DNA from: Inia geoffrensis
Taxonomy: Eukaryota > Chordata > Mammalia > Artiodactyla > Iniidae
DNA: 64,000 bases
NCBI GenBank assembly: GCA_036417435.1
Contig: CM070907.1
Span: 55,846,001-55,910,000 of the forward strand
Direction of reading: 5' to 3'
Shown here: positions 46,082-57,240 of the stretch, in pieces
Layout of the letters: every line of letters starts with the position of its first letter
Position numbering within the stretch: the stretch's first letter is position 1
Program-made: the position numbers and the translations under genes
The notes under the pieces: model-generated
Database searches by the model: none
Told to the model about the DNA's origin: nothing
What the model saw: the letters and a program-made list of their open reading frames with translations, nothing else

Positions 46082-46163
46082 CCAAATACAGTTGTATTCT
46101 GAGGTACTGGAGGATATAACTTCTACATATGAATTTTGGGGGGACAAAATTCATCCCATAGCA

Positions 46164-46849
46164 TTCACCTGGAAAACAGGGACAATAAATTGTGCCTAAC
46201 TCACAGGGCTCTGGTGAGGATTAGAAGTGTTAATAACAATAAAGGAGGTGGGAGGAGCAGGTCCAGCTCACAGGATGCTGACCCAGCCCTACCACTGATT
46301 GGCTTTGTGGCCCTGGCCATTTTCCCTATCTGTAAAATAAGGATGTTGGGCCAGGGGCAAAGCATCCAGGGTCTAATTAGCCCAGGGGAAAGGGTATGCA
46401 GACCTGCAGTGACATTGCCTCTGTTGGTTAATGTCGGATTTCATTTAACCTAAGACAATTTCAAGACACAAGTTTATTTTATGTTTTACCACATAAGAAT
46501 AAATAATGTCAATTATAATTGAAAGATACTATCAACTGTTAAGTCTCATCCTGATTTCAGAGATGTTGGAATGTGAAAAAATATGTATCTTAGAATTGAT
46601 GAAAGAGAGTATGTCCTGTTTCTTTGCTTTTGGCAACAAAGATCTACTGAAGGGGAGCAGGCAGGGCCATTTGGCCTTCAGCCTCAGAGTTTGGCCATTG
46701 TTCCACGTCAGATTTATGCAGGGAGGTAGGGTGGTGAGGCGTCTTCCCAACTGATGCTTATCACCTGCAGAACTAGCTAAACTCATGGCTGGGAAACAGA
46801 TTTAAAAAGCTGCTTAGGCCCCACTTGAGCTTTTGGTGCACCTCAGAAA
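46164..46849. other. Intergenic sequence with a possible MIR
   Basis: 46160-46345 resembles a plus-strand MIR ('ggctttgtggccctggccat', 'tatctgtaaaataaggatgt'). The remainder shows nothing I can name. Confidence 0.4.
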
Positions 46850-47135
46850 ATGAGCTCATGGCTTTGGAACCTGACAGACCTGGGTTCTTGTTCCAAGTCT
46901 GCTGCTCGCCAACCAAGAGGTTGAAAGAAGAAAGTCTCCAAAAAAAAAAAAAAGAAGAAGAAGAAAGGCTCCAATGTGCAAAGAGGGCTTTGCCAAATGT
47001 GGCGTGCACAAGGCGTAGTGTATGGGAGAGAGAGGGCTGAGAGTCAAGGGTCCTGGGGTCCCCCCTGGCTGTGTAACTGGGACAAGTCCCTCCACCACTT
47101 TGGACCTGTTTCCTCATGGGTAAGGGTAAAGAGGT
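46850..47135 (+). repeat. MIR SINE split by an (AAG)n tract
   Basis: The left half is 'cctgacagacctgggttctt'; the right half is 'gtttcctcatgggtaagggt'. An A/AAG-rich run sits at 46938-46965. Confidence 0.65.
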
Positions 47136-47309
47136 GGAGTTCAGTCATTTATTCAACAAATTGTGAACTGAGGAGCTCCCCTTGGAAGCAGTGTGCTGAA
47201 GGCCAGGGATGTAGAGGTATGAGAGGTGGTCGCTGCTTTAGGAGGGATCTCCCCATCCGGTGTGGAGAGCACGAAGTACAGGGCCAAGAGAAGGGAGCCA
47301 GGCGCTCTC

Positions 47310-47500
47310 CATGTACTTCTCACTTCATCCTTATAATCACTCTATGAGGTAGGGAATGCAGGTATTTTTATCCCCACTTCCTTAGATGAAGTCATTGAGA
47401 CAGAGAGAGATGGTGGTGCTTGCCAAGGTCACACGGCAGAGCCCGGATTTGGACTGGTCTGCCTGACTGAAAGCCAGTTCTCTTTCCTCTTCGCCTTTGA
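47310..47500 (-). repeat. MIR SINE
   Basis: The reverse core 'gccaaggtcacacggcagag' and 'tctgcctgactgaaagccag' is clear. Confidence 0.8.
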
Positions 47501-49010
47501 TGGTCAGTTACAAATTTCCTTCTAGGACAACATTCTCAGATTCTATGCCCAAAATAGCCAATGAATGTCACGTTCTGACAGCCCTTTTTCTTAGCCGCCA
47601 AGTAAGGAAGCCCCTTTCTTTGCTCAGGAATAATGATGTGGGGATGCTGAGATTTGTCTAATCTGCCTCCCCGTCTAAGGAGGTGGGGAGCACCATGTTT
47701 CAGTGGAATAAGCGTCATCCTCACAAAAGCTTTCGGACTTCACTCAAGGGAATATTCGTAGTACGACATGACATCTGAGTGACTCCACTTTGCCTGGTTG
47801 TTTTAGCTCCAGAAGCGCTTAATAACGTCCAGCATTTCACATCGGAAAATACAAAAATCGCAGGACTGCTCCATCACCAAGTATTGTGTTCACCGCACAA
47901 AAGGCTGGGAGAAGACAAGTGGGGCCAGTCCAGTGCTAGAAGCCCATGACAGCCCCATCAAGGGATTTTTTTGGTCTCTGCTCACATAGCTCCAGAGTTA
48001 GGAGGATCATTCTTCCAGCCACCTCTGGCTAGAAGAGACTTCTAGCTGGTAGAGCTGAACTCTACCTTTTTGCCTTCGACCAAGGATGCTCTCTGGCCCA
48101 GCTCAGTGAAGTGATTTACCCGAGGTCACCTGGAACATTGTGGAAAAGCCTGGATCAGAGTCCTGGCACTTGGAGACCTGGTTCTGTCCTTGGCCTCACA
48201 ACTGAGGGGAAATAGTCCTGAAGGAGGATTCAGACTGGGTTCTCATCTTGACTTGGCCACTTAATTTGAATTAAATGACATATAATTCAATTTCATAATT
48301 ATCCAAGGGCCTACTATGTTCGGGCACTGTACTTACACACAGTGTGTTCACATGCAAGTCGTTTCATCCTCATCTATTAAAAAAAAGCCCCTCCTGTGTT
48401 GCTTATCTCAGAGCCTTTCGGGGAGGATTAAACGAGTAAAAGAAAGCAAAGTGCTTTGTTAAACTGTAAAGTGGTGTCAACATTGAGGCTATCCTATCTC
48501 TGTGGTCCACTCCACCTGTAACAGACTTCCACCTTAGCACTGCCCATCCTATTGGAATTTGTTTACCTGTCTCTCTCCCCCACTGCACACCCTGAGGGAG
48601 GAATGTGCAGGGTTCACCTTTGCTTTCTCAGAGCCCAGCCCTGGGGTTGGTATACGTTAGGCGTTCAAAAGAGTATGTGAATAAACAGACCATGTGATTT
48701 GAGATCTGATTCTCAGACCCCTGGAGATGCCAACTAGAAGGGCACTGAAAGACCAGAGGAGGAAGGGCTCAGTGAGAGGGTGGTGGAGGGTGAGAAGGGT
48801 ATCCACTGTGGATGGACAGGGTTTGGGTCACTGGAGAGGAGAGGTGGGATGCTTTAAGCAGTAGGAGTGCCTTGGGCAAAGGTCAGGAGTTAAAAATCCA
48901 TGTGGATTATGCAGGGTACACTGAGGGCATGAGCAAGCAAGACAGGAGTAAAAAGATGAGGACAGAAAATAATGATGATGATGACAGTAATAATTATAGT
49001 AATGGTAGTA
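47501..49010. other. Intergenic sequence without a supported gene
   Basis: Diverged MIR-like pieces are likely (for example around 48290-48460). No exon, RNA gene or recent mobile element was found. Confidence 0.4.
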
Positions 49011-49019
49011 ATTAATGCA

Positions 49020-49250
49020 GTAAGTAGAGCACTTACTATACTCCTGGCCCTATTCAAAAAGCTGAAGATGTATTCCTCATCAAACCCTTACAACAGCCCT
49101 ATGGGTTGTAGGTACTATTACCACAACTTTACAGACAAGGAAAGAGAGAGAGGTTAAGTAACTGGCCAGAGGTCACATAGCCGTTAAGTGGCAAAGCCAG
49201 GATGTGATTCCAGGCAGTCTAACTCCAGAATCTGTGCTCTTAAGTAGGTT
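49020..49250 (-). repeat. MIR SINE
   Basis: The reverse core reads 'aacagccctatgggttgtag', 'ggccagaggtcacatagccg' and 'ccaggcagtctaactccaga'. Confidence 0.85.
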
Positions 49251-50840
49251 GAAGCCTGTATATAAAGAGCCAGGAACTTTGGATTTTTTCTTCTGTTATG
49301 GGAAAAAGTTTGAGCAAGACTTTTGAGCAAGATGGAGTTTGAACAAGAGAGGATATCAAGGAGGTAGAAATGTCTTATTCCACAGGTGGCAGAGTCCCTC
49401 AAACACAGATTGAGCACTTTCTGTGTGCTGAGCACTGGTGATACAAAGAGCCAGCCAGAGCCCTGGCCCTCAGAAGCATGCGGTTCAGTGGGGGACACGG
49501 AGGTGTGCTGGAGCACGCTCCCTCTGGCTCTCCAGAGCCCATTGTGTGCCTCTCTTCCCCGATGACTTCATGTTGGTGAGTTGAAATTGACTACTGTGAG
49601 AGTATTTACACCATGGAAATTGGCTGATGCTACAGATCGGTGCGTTTCCATGAGAGCTAGTTGTTGTTAAATATTTACCAGCACAACACTGCCTGTGAAC
49701 AGCTGCAGTATGCTGATAAAAGTCCACACCAGATATAGGGTGGTACAAAGCGGGCTGGGAGTAACTCTACTTGGTGAGCCAAGGAGGCAAGGCTTATGCA
49801 GAGTGTTGAAGAATGAGCAGATGTTTGCTATGTAGACAAAGTAGTAAAGGGCAGGCGAGGTGTGGAATGGCATGGCATGGTCATTCTTTGGTTCTGTGAA
49901 ATGAAACTATGGACAGGAAGGAGCTTGGCAACCTATGAGATGCCAAACAAAAGGGTGTTTTTTAAGCAAATTCAGTACTGGATTTATAAAGTGAACTAAT
50001 TGGGGTTGGGAAGGGAGAACCCACGTCACAGTGCAGCAGGATCGAGAGGATTTGTGACTCAACTGAGCCTTTACCCAGCAACTCAGTAAAAGGGAACCTA
50101 GGCTTTTGGGAGGGACTGACATAAGAATGGGATGGAACACTCTAGGGCCGTCCGTTAACTGGGAAATGTTGATAAAGGCTTTGAAATACTCCCCAATACA
50201 TATATCGGGGTGGGAGGGCCAGGGAAGTTGGTGGAAAATAGGTCCAGGAGAGGGTCAGTGAGGTCAGACACACCTGATTGGGCACGCACTCCCTGCCTAG
50301 AAGTCAGAGCTAAGCTGTGGCACCACAGAGCTTATTTTGTTGTCCTTTGTGTCGGGTGGGGTTCTGGGTACCATGGGTTGCTCAATGATCCTCTGGTTTC
50401 CATAGGCCAACTTTTCTCTTCAGGGCCCCCCTTGGTCCCTGTACCCCAGACTGGGGTGAGCATGTCACCAGACTGTCTCCACAGCTCTCTGTTTGGTGCC
50501 ACACTGTCCTGAAGGTTCTGAAGGAGACTGAGGTCACAGGGCTGTCTGGATAGATGGAGCTGCCAGAGCCAGGACCCCACAGGGCCTGGAAAGAAGCCCG
50601 GGCCCCTCCCTTTGATGGGCCAGTTATCAAGGTTGTTTTGCTCTGCAAGATGATCACGGGGTCTCATTTCCCTGCCAACTGCCCAACCAGCCCTGAGCCC
50701 CCTGGGACACAGGCAGACTCAGGTGGTGAGTGTGAACAGGCCACAGTTCAGGAAAGGGATGGGCTGGTGCTCTGGACACAAGTGAAATTGGCCTAGGCTG
50801 ATCTTGGCTATGCCTCCACTTACAGCAGCCTGTTTTAGGA
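49251..50840. other. Intergenic sequence without a supported gene
   Basis: The frames here, including two near 50210-50667, have no recognisable domain and lie on opposing strands. I see no convincing exon. Confidence 0.4.
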
Positions 50841-51320
50841 GTAATTTGTAAAAGAAAGCTGGAAGTTTGGGGTGAGCAAAGATGCAGTTACAAAAGCGCT
50901 ATGTTTTAGGCCACATAGAAGTTTACAAAGCAGAGTGACCACACCCTAGCCTGGGGGGCTGTGTAGGGCACTGAGGTGTTGGCAAGGGGGGTGCCATGGC
51001 CACCTCGGCACAGGGAGCTCTGGCCCAAAGACAGAACCTAGCATCACAAGGCTTGCCCTTCATAAAAGGGCAGAGAGCTTTAGGAGGTGCCTGAGCTGAC
51101 AGCTACTGCTGGCCTTGCAGCATGCAGGGGCCCTGTTTGGTGGCAGGTCTCACCAAGTGGTCACGCCAAAGTGCCTTAGGTTTCCCTCAAGAGCACCCTC
51201 CCTGACCATCCCTCTGCATGCCTCGGGGAGGAACAGAGAGCTGACAAGGTCGTATGCCCAGAATTGCCCTTTAGTTGGGACAAAGCTCTCAGCTGTGCAA
51301 AAGGCTAAATAAACTGAGTC
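50841..51320 (+). repeat. Possible solo LTR or old transcription unit
   Basis: A TATA-like 'cataaaagggcagag' (51061) and an AATAAA (near 51308) stand about 245 bases apart on the plus strand, the layout of an LTR. Boundaries and family are unknown. Confidence 0.3.
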
Positions 51321-51892
51321 CGGTTGAGATCACTGACCACCACTGTGTCTCGCTCCGGGCAGCTAGGGGCTCATGACAAGAATCACATGCCTGCCTCCCA
51401 GCCAACCCTGACTCACTGGTCCTCTGGGATGGTGCCGCCTGCAGGCTTAGTATCTCTCTGTTGCACTAAGCAGGTGGCTGCACTCACCTGAGGGAGACGG
51501 GCACAGTGAGCACTCTGCATGTACTGCATGTGGCTCCCTTCGTGCGGAGGCCCTGCGTGGAGCCTCACCTGCATGGCGCCTCACCTGCACGGCTCCTGGG
51601 CCTGGGCTCATGGCGTTTCCAGTGCCCACGGTGCCCTCCTTAGCTCATTTTGTTACCATCCAACCTACTCTTAAAGGCCCAGCTCGACCATCCATTTTGC
51701 CTTTTCTGAGAACTAAGCTTGCTTTCCCCAAGTTCCCACAGCACACTGTGTGGCCCTCTAAGCTTTTCCAGACTAAACTTATCTGTGGCTGTTCCCATCC
51801 TCAGGGACCAGACACCAGGTGCCCCAGAAGGCTTGTTAAATTGTTATATGCTCATGGTGTCTCCTGCATGACAGTCCATCATTACTCCTAAA
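51321..51892. other. Intergenic sequence without a supported gene
   Basis: 51630-51890 has an L2-like, pyrimidine-rich character. No gene is supported. Confidence 0.35.
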
Positions 51893-52090
51893 AGAGCAAA
51901 CATTTATTGAGCTCATGGGCCAGGCCTAGCTAGGAATTTTCACATACACAACCAAGTCACAGAACACTAGGAGGTGGGATTGTTATCTGATGAGGAAACA
52001 AATCAGGGAGGCCCAGGGACTTGTCCAAGGTTACACAGCAAGTGATGGAGCCAGAATTCAGACCCAGGTCAGCTTGATTCCAAAGCCAAG
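51893..52090 (-). repeat. MIR SINE
   Basis: The reverse core reads 'ttgtccaaggttacacagca' and 'agaattcagacccaggtcag'. Confidence 0.85.
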
Positions 52091-52109
52091 GTTTTTTCCC
52101 TTATATGCA

Positions 52110-52330
52110 GACACAAAATAATAACCACCATTTATCAATTATACTGTATTCTCACATAAATTATTTCATTTGATCCTCACAACAGCCCTGTGAGGTAGGT
52201 AGGGTTACGTGTTACTGTTATGCACATTTCACAGATGAAGAAACAGAGATGGCTCAGTGAGGTAAGTGACTTGCATAAAGTCACACAGCAAATTAGTGGC
52301 TTCACAGGACCTGTGCTTTCTCTAAAGTCA
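52110..52330 (-). repeat. MIR SINE
   Basis: The reverse core reads 'cctcacaacagccctgtgag' and 'taaagtcacacagcaaatta'. It is adjacent to another MIR of the same orientation. Confidence 0.85.
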
Positions 52331-52563
52331 AGCTGCTTGAATTAAGAAGCACCGAAAAGATGGAGAAAGAATTTTTATGGAAAAGAAGAAAGAGACAGTG
52401 GTGATTTCTAAGATTTCTTCCTCGAACTGTTCTGCTATGGTCACAGCTTCTGCTGGCTGGTCTAAATTGGGTTCTCCAGAGTGGCTTTCCTGAATACTAT
52501 TGGCCTGGTGGCATGGGACAGTTATCAGAGACTCCTGGGTCCCACTGTAGGGGGGAAAAATCC

Positions 52564-52569
52564 TTTATT
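52564..52569 (-). promoter_or_regulatory. KCTD21: Candidate KCTD21 polyadenylation signal
   Basis: AATAAA reads on the minus strand about 1.7 kb past the KCTD21 stop codon, with a T-rich run just beyond it. It is the first perfect hexamer I noticed downstream. It implies a 3' UTR of about 1.7 kb; use of this site is a guess. Confidence 0.25.
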
Positions 52570-54295
52570 ACCTAAGGGATGTGGCCTTGCCCACAGCCCA
52601 GCGTACAAGCTCCCTATTCACAGGGTGTAACTATTGGGAAGCCCCTTCCTCGGACCACCCCCTGGGGGCACCTGTGGCACCAGACTTCTCTGGCTTTGTC
52701 TGAGGGCCCCTGCCCAGTGGGGAAGATTCTGGGGCTCCCAAGGCCACCCTCACACCAGGGATGAATCATAATGTGCAGCTTTGAGACATGCACTGCTCAT
52801 CACCCCCTGGGAAGTGGTGGCTCAGGGTCTCACCCCAAGGAGGTCCACGGGCTGGTTATGCCCAGGAACTACTGCAGGGGAAGCCCACATCCTTCAGAGC
52901 AGCATTTTAAGGGCTGGACGCTTTACTCCAAGGGCAATGTTAGGGCTCAGGGCACTCCCAGGCTCCTTGTTACACGTTGCCAAGACCCTGGTCTCCTTCC
53001 TCTGGGGCAGCAATCTTCAAACTCAACAGAAGATGGTCAAAAACTATGCATAGTCATGTCTGGTGAAGAGGGAGGGTCACAGATGAAGCGAAGCCATGAC
53101 AAAATGGGGATGACTTACAGGGAATGAAAGGGGCTTGGTTCTGTAGACAAATTCCAAGGGGAATCCTAATATCGAGTAATAATATTTTCAAAATAGGTAT
53201 CTGGCCTCTCAAAGTGACTATTTTGAAAGAGGAAATACACATTTGGGTGAGAAGGAAGGTCTACCAGGACCAGAAAATGGTTGTGGAAGGACAGGTTTCG
53301 GCTCAATATAAGGAAGGACTTTCTAACAGCCAACTACGGCAGGGGCTGGCCTTGGGGATGACGAGCTTCCTGTCACTGAGGGTATGCAAGCAGGGATAGT
53401 TGATCTCCTGAAGGTACTGGGGAGAAGCCCTCAGACGCAAATGTGCTGGGGTGTTCTGGGGGTGCGGGAGGACTGAGCGACTGTTGAATCATTTTCCAAC
53501 CCTGAGAGTCCATAATATATCTGTTTTAAATGATCTGTTTCAATGACACTTCAACTTCTTGGGGAAAGGATTACAAAAGTCAGGTATCGGGCCACAGCAT
53601 GAAGCGCCTTTCATTGCACTGGCTCCAGATACTTTCAAATCTTCGCAGGGACAGCAGCTTATTTCTGAAGCTGGAAATCCCCAAAGGCCTAGATTTGGCC
53701 CAGTCAAGAGGGATATCCCCATGATCTGAACACTGCCTGGAGGCTACTTCCTCCAGGCCATGCCAGGCTCAAATCCCACCCTCACTACCCACTTCATTTC
53801 CAAGCCAGCCAAGCAAGTCCAAGGTTCTGGCCACATCCCAGGGACGGAGGGGCAGGCAGGATGGGAATCTCTGGGTACTTCATGTCCTGGGAAACTAGAG
53901 GGAGCCTCTTATTCTCACCCCATCCCCTCCACCAGAGGCTCTGTTTACAGATGGCTAAGTGAGGCACTGCCTAATGGTACAGAGAGAGCTGGACCCAAGA
54001 AAAAACTGCTGTTCCTTTGTCTAGCCAAAAAGTCCTCCTGTGGCCTCCTTTAGGACATGTTGGCAGACTCTTCACTTAGAGCAAACTGCCCATCCCCAGC
54101 TCAAAGTAGCAAGGAAAAAGGTGGCTGTGTCAAGAGGACACATGGATTCCTACAGGTGGACTGCATCACGGGGGAAATCAAGTCCTGCTACACGATTCAT
54201 ACAGGTTAGTTTAGTGGCCTGCCTCACACCACTGGCGAGACACTCTCCAAGACATTGGCTTTAGGAAGCCCCCCTCCAATGTCGCTGGGGTCCTT
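52570..54295 (-). other. KCTD21: Probable KCTD21 3' UTR
   Basis: This 1.7 kb downstream of the stop codon contains no repeat I can name, unlike most of the window, and no supported gene on either strand. Scarcity of repeats fits a long conserved 3' UTR. The distal limit depends on the candidate hexamer at 52564. Confidence 0.4.
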
Positions 54296-55078
54296 TTACC
54301 TGTACCGTATCAATCGAATAATCTTATTGTTCATAAAATCCACAGCGTGTGGGTGAGAAGAATCGATGCAGAAGCCGTCACTCAGCGCGATTTTCAGCAC
54401 CTCCTCCATGAAGACCTGGAAGCTGTTGATCTGCTTGTTGGCTGGCACCACCCAGAGCCTCTTGAGGTTCTGCTTGGTGTACTCCTCCTCAGGCAGGCCC
54501 TCCACATTGGCCACCCAGTCCAGAGTCAGGTGGTTGGGGTCTTGCAAATGGCTGGTGATGGAGGATAGGTTGCCATTGGAGCAGTAGAAGAGCTTGGAGC
54601 CGAGGAGCTTGAGGAAGAGGCAAGAGGTGCTGAAGATGTTGGCGTTGAAGACCTCCATGCTGGAAGAGGACAGGCTGTAGATCTGGGGTGCCTCACGCAC
54701 AGTGAAGTGGACTGTCTGCACACGCTGGTTCAGCGTGATGTTGAGCATGGCATTCTTCTCGGCCTTGGACAGCTCCACCTCCTTCTCCTGCAGGGCCTCG
54801 ATCAGGGGCTGCACCTGGTAGAAGTCAGCCTCCCTGCGGAGCAGGCCCATCTCCTGGAAGTCCTCGGGCAAGTCCAGGTGGGAGGTTCGCAGGAAGTTGA
54901 GGATGTAGCGGAACACTTTGCCGTCACGGTCAATGAAGCAGTGGCCCTGGCTGTCCCTCTTGGTGGGCATCTTCCCGCTGAACATGGCGCCCAGCATGGA
55001 GTCAGGGAAGCTGGTCAAGGTTGCCAGTGAGGTTGTATAGAGCTTCCCCCCGACATTCAGTGTGATGGGGTCAGACAT
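54296..55078 (-). CDS. KCTD21: KCTD21, BTB-domain adaptor of CUL3 ubiquitin ligase
   Basis: This frame encodes 260 residues without interruption, the usual length of KCTD21. The N-terminus MSDPITLNVGGKLYTTSLAT opens a T1-type BTB domain (about residues 3-90, including RDGKVFRYILNFLR and LPEDFQEMGLLRREA). A KCTD C-terminal domain follows to the end (NNKIIRLIRYR). KCTD21 (KCASH2) is a cytoplasmic adaptor that links CUL3 to HDAC1 for ubiquitination and so dampens Hedgehog/GLI signalling; its closest relative is KCTD6 (known biology). The ATG is preceded by 30 bases of 5' UTR and a splice acceptor, CTCTCTGTAG (AG at 55110-55109), so the coding region lies in one exon starting at 55108. The upstream exon and promoter were not found. 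Open frames on the opposite strand are shadows of this one. Order and strand relative to ALG8 match human 11q14.1. Confidence 0.97.
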   Translation of the reverse strand: MSDPITLNVGGKLYTTSLATLTSFPDSMLGAMFSGKMPTKRDSQGHCFIDRDGKVFRYILNFLRTSHLDLPEDFQEMGLLRREADFYQVQPLIEALQEKEVELSKAEKNAMLNITLNQRVQTVHFTVREAPQIYSLSSSSMEVFNANIFSTSCLFLKLLGSKLFYCSNGNLSSITSHLQDPNHLTLDWVANVEGLPEEEYTKQNLKRLWVVPANKQINSFQVFMEEVLKIALSDGFCIDSSHPHAVDFMNNKIIRLIRYR

Positions 55079-55110
55079 GGCAGGAGGCTGGGGTGCTGGG
55101 AAGTAGTCCT
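55079..55110 (-). other. KCTD21: KCTD21 5' UTR and splice acceptor
   Basis: On the minus strand a pyrimidine-rich run ends in TGTAG at 55109, followed by 30 bases (55108-55079) up to the ATG. This marks the KCTD21 coding exon as a downstream exon. The branch point was not assigned. Confidence 0.7.
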
Positions 55111-55157
55111 ACAGAGAGAGGTAAGTAAGAAATGACCATTACCCAACTATATCTGAT

Positions 55158-55722
55158 ATCTTAGTTTGTTGGGGCTGGTATAACAGAATACTGTAGACTG
55201 GGTGGCTTAAGTAAGTAACAAACATTTATTTCTCACAGTTCTGGAGGCTGGGAAGTTGAGGATCAAGGTAGAGGCAGATCTGATGTCTGATGAGGGATGT
55301 CTTCTTGCTGTGTCCTAATATGGCAGAAGGGGCAACAGAGCTCTCTGGAATCTCTTTTTTTTTTTTTTTTTTTTTTTGTGGTACGCGGGCCTCTCACCGC
55401 TGCGGCCTCTCCCGTTGCGGAGCACAGGCTCCGGACGCGCAGGCCCAGTGGGCATGGCTCATGCGCCTAGCCGCTCCGCGGCATGTGGGATCTTCCCGGA
55501 CCAGGGCACGAACCTGTGTCCCCTGCATCGGCAGGCGGACTCATCCACCGCACCACCAGGGAAGCCCTGGAATCTCTTTTATAAGGGCAGTAATCTTGTT
55601 CATGAGGGCTCCACCCTCATGACCTAATCTTCCAAAGGCCCCACCTCCTTACGCCATCCCATTGGAGGTTGGGATTTCAACATACAATTTTGGGGGACAC
55701 AAACATTCAGTCCATAACATCT
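55158..55722 (-). mobile_element. MaLR-like LTR interrupted by a SINE
   Basis: It starts 'atcttagtttgttggggctg' and ends 'caattttgggggacacaaac', with 'ctcatgacctaatcttccaa' between. It lies 50 bases upstream of the KCTD21 exon, inside the gene's intron. Confidence 0.75.
55359..55566 (-). mobile_element. CHR SINE (short form)
   Basis: The perfect 14-bp TSD 'ctggaatctctttt' lies at 55345-55358 and 55567-55580. The T tail is at the left and the head at the right. Confidence 0.96.
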
Positions 55723-56039
55723 GGGTAGTCACAGCTCTCAATTTCTTATTGTAGGTCTTTGAAGTTGAAACGAATTAATACTTGATGAACAAATAGATGG
55801 GTAATAATTGCCACACCGTCAAGAGCATATTAGGTTCACTAGGTAGTTAAAAAAGAAAAAAAAGAAAGAAAGAAATGAAAAGATAAAACAAAGCCTGTGT
55901 TCCACCCTCCAGAGATTGTTTTAATTGGCCTGGAATGTGGCCTCAGCATTGGTATTTTTTAAAAGCTGATTCTAAATGTTCAGTTAGGACAGAGAACCAC
56001 TGGTCTAAGGAAAGAAAGATAATGTGCCTGGACTGAATG
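55723..56039. other. Intron or intergenic sequence, nothing recognised
   Basis: An (AAAG)n-rich patch lies at 55850-55885. No gene or named repeat is supported. Confidence 0.4.
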
Positions 56040-56300
56040 CTATGCTAGCTGCTCTTACGTACATTTGCTTACATACTATCCTTTGACATAGACAATGTCA
56101 TCAATCATCCCCACTGTGCAGATAAGGGAAACTGTGTCAGGATTCATTCACTGGTCATTCAGACCGGTGAAGGGTCCTGCCAGGATTCAAGCCCAGGTTC
56201 CTTTATATGAGAGAGAAAAATGTATTCACGCTTATTAGCCAAAGACTGGTCCACTCTAGGTACTTAACAGATGTTCTGAGATTTAGGACTTCAAGCCCTG
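56040..56300 (-). repeat. MIR SINE (diverged)
   Basis: The phrases 'catccccactgtgcagataa' and 'gccaggattcaagcccaggt' keep the reversed MIR order. Confidence 0.6.
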
Positions 56301-56904
56301 TGCTCCTTCTGCTGTACCGACGTTGCCTTCTTATTTAATTATTTTTTCCATCTAAAAGAATTCACAACAAACGGCTGTGATTAGTACCACTTCCATCTAT
56401 CTACCAGGCCCACAATGGGTCACTCAACCCTCTAGACACTCCTTTCTGGATTCTCATCCTCCCATGACAACTTGCCTTGCCATGAAGATGCTCTTGGCTC
56501 CTGATGGCCTGCCCTTTTCTACCATGATGGCACCCCAGCCTCCTCTGAAACTTGCTTTGAGGGCAGCGCAGATGTGGGACTCTGCAACCAAGCACCCTTC
56601 CTGAAGGCTCTTTACCCACTCCACTCCTTAACAACCCTCCCCCACTATTCCCCCACTGATCTCATAGCCTCTAGTGTCTGGGGCTGGTGTCTCCTTCAAC
56701 CTGAAGTCTTGGATTCTAACCTTTCTTTAAGGTTCTAGAAATCAGGGGATGTACCTTTTTGGCTTCCAACACGATAATTTTCCAGGAGCCAACCTGTGCA
56801 ATGAATTCAGCAATCTTCCTCTAATGTTGGGTGTGGAGGGCACAGGGGGGAATCAGCCCCACTGCTGCCCTTGTGAAGAGCCCAGGCTGGCAGAGGAGAC
56901 CACA
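56301..56904. other. Sequence upstream of KCTD21 exon, nothing recognised
   Basis: No exon, RNA or repeat could be supported. The non-coding first exon of KCTD21 was looked for here without success. Confidence 0.35.
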
Positions 56905-57080
56905 GCAAGAGACAGTGAGGGTGCAGTAACAAGAGAAATGTACCAATTACAGCACAGGGAATATCGCTAATATTTTATAGTAACTTTAAATGGTGTACAA
57001 TCTATAAAAATTTTGAATTTCTATGCTGTAAACCTGAAACTAATATTGTAAATCAACTCTACCTCAACAATGAAAGAAAG
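56905..57080 (+). repeat. L1-like 3' end fragment
   Basis: The tail-like 'gaaactaatattgtaaatca' and 'cctcaacaatgaaagaaag' resemble the end of an old L1, followed by A/G repeats. Confidence 0.5.
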
Positions 57081-57104
57081 AAAGAAAAAAAGAAACGGAT
57101 GGAA

Positions 57105-57240
57105 GGAAGTGGGGGAAGGGAGGAAGGGAGGGAGGGAGGGAGGGAGGAAGGGAGGAAGGGAGGAAGGGAGGAAGGAAGGAAGGAAGGAAGGAAGGAAGGA
57201 AGGAAGGAAGGAAGGAAGGAAGGGAGGAAGGGAGGGAGAT
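57105..57240. repeat. GGAA/GGGA microsatellite
   Basis: About 135 bases of 'gggaggaagggaggaa' pass into pure GGAA units and back. Long Ser/Pro- or Arg/Glu-rich frames here are artefacts. Confidence 0.97.

Larger units (their letters stand above)
45415..46163 (-). mobile_element. MaLR-like LTR interrupted by two SINEs
   Basis: It starts 'agtcagctagggctacccca' and ends 'aattttggggggacaaaatt'. SINEs occupy 45656-45865 and 45961-46081. Confidence 0.7.

Noticed and set aside
49485..50667. Frames near 100 codons on both strands as new genes
   Set aside because: No domain, no splice context and no paired start/stop arrangement stood out; they are at the size expected by chance in GC-moderate DNA.
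54347..55030. Several plus-strand and second-frame frames of 65-107 codons
   Set aside because: They are shadows of the KCTD21 coding exon, whose codon pattern leaves the other frames open.
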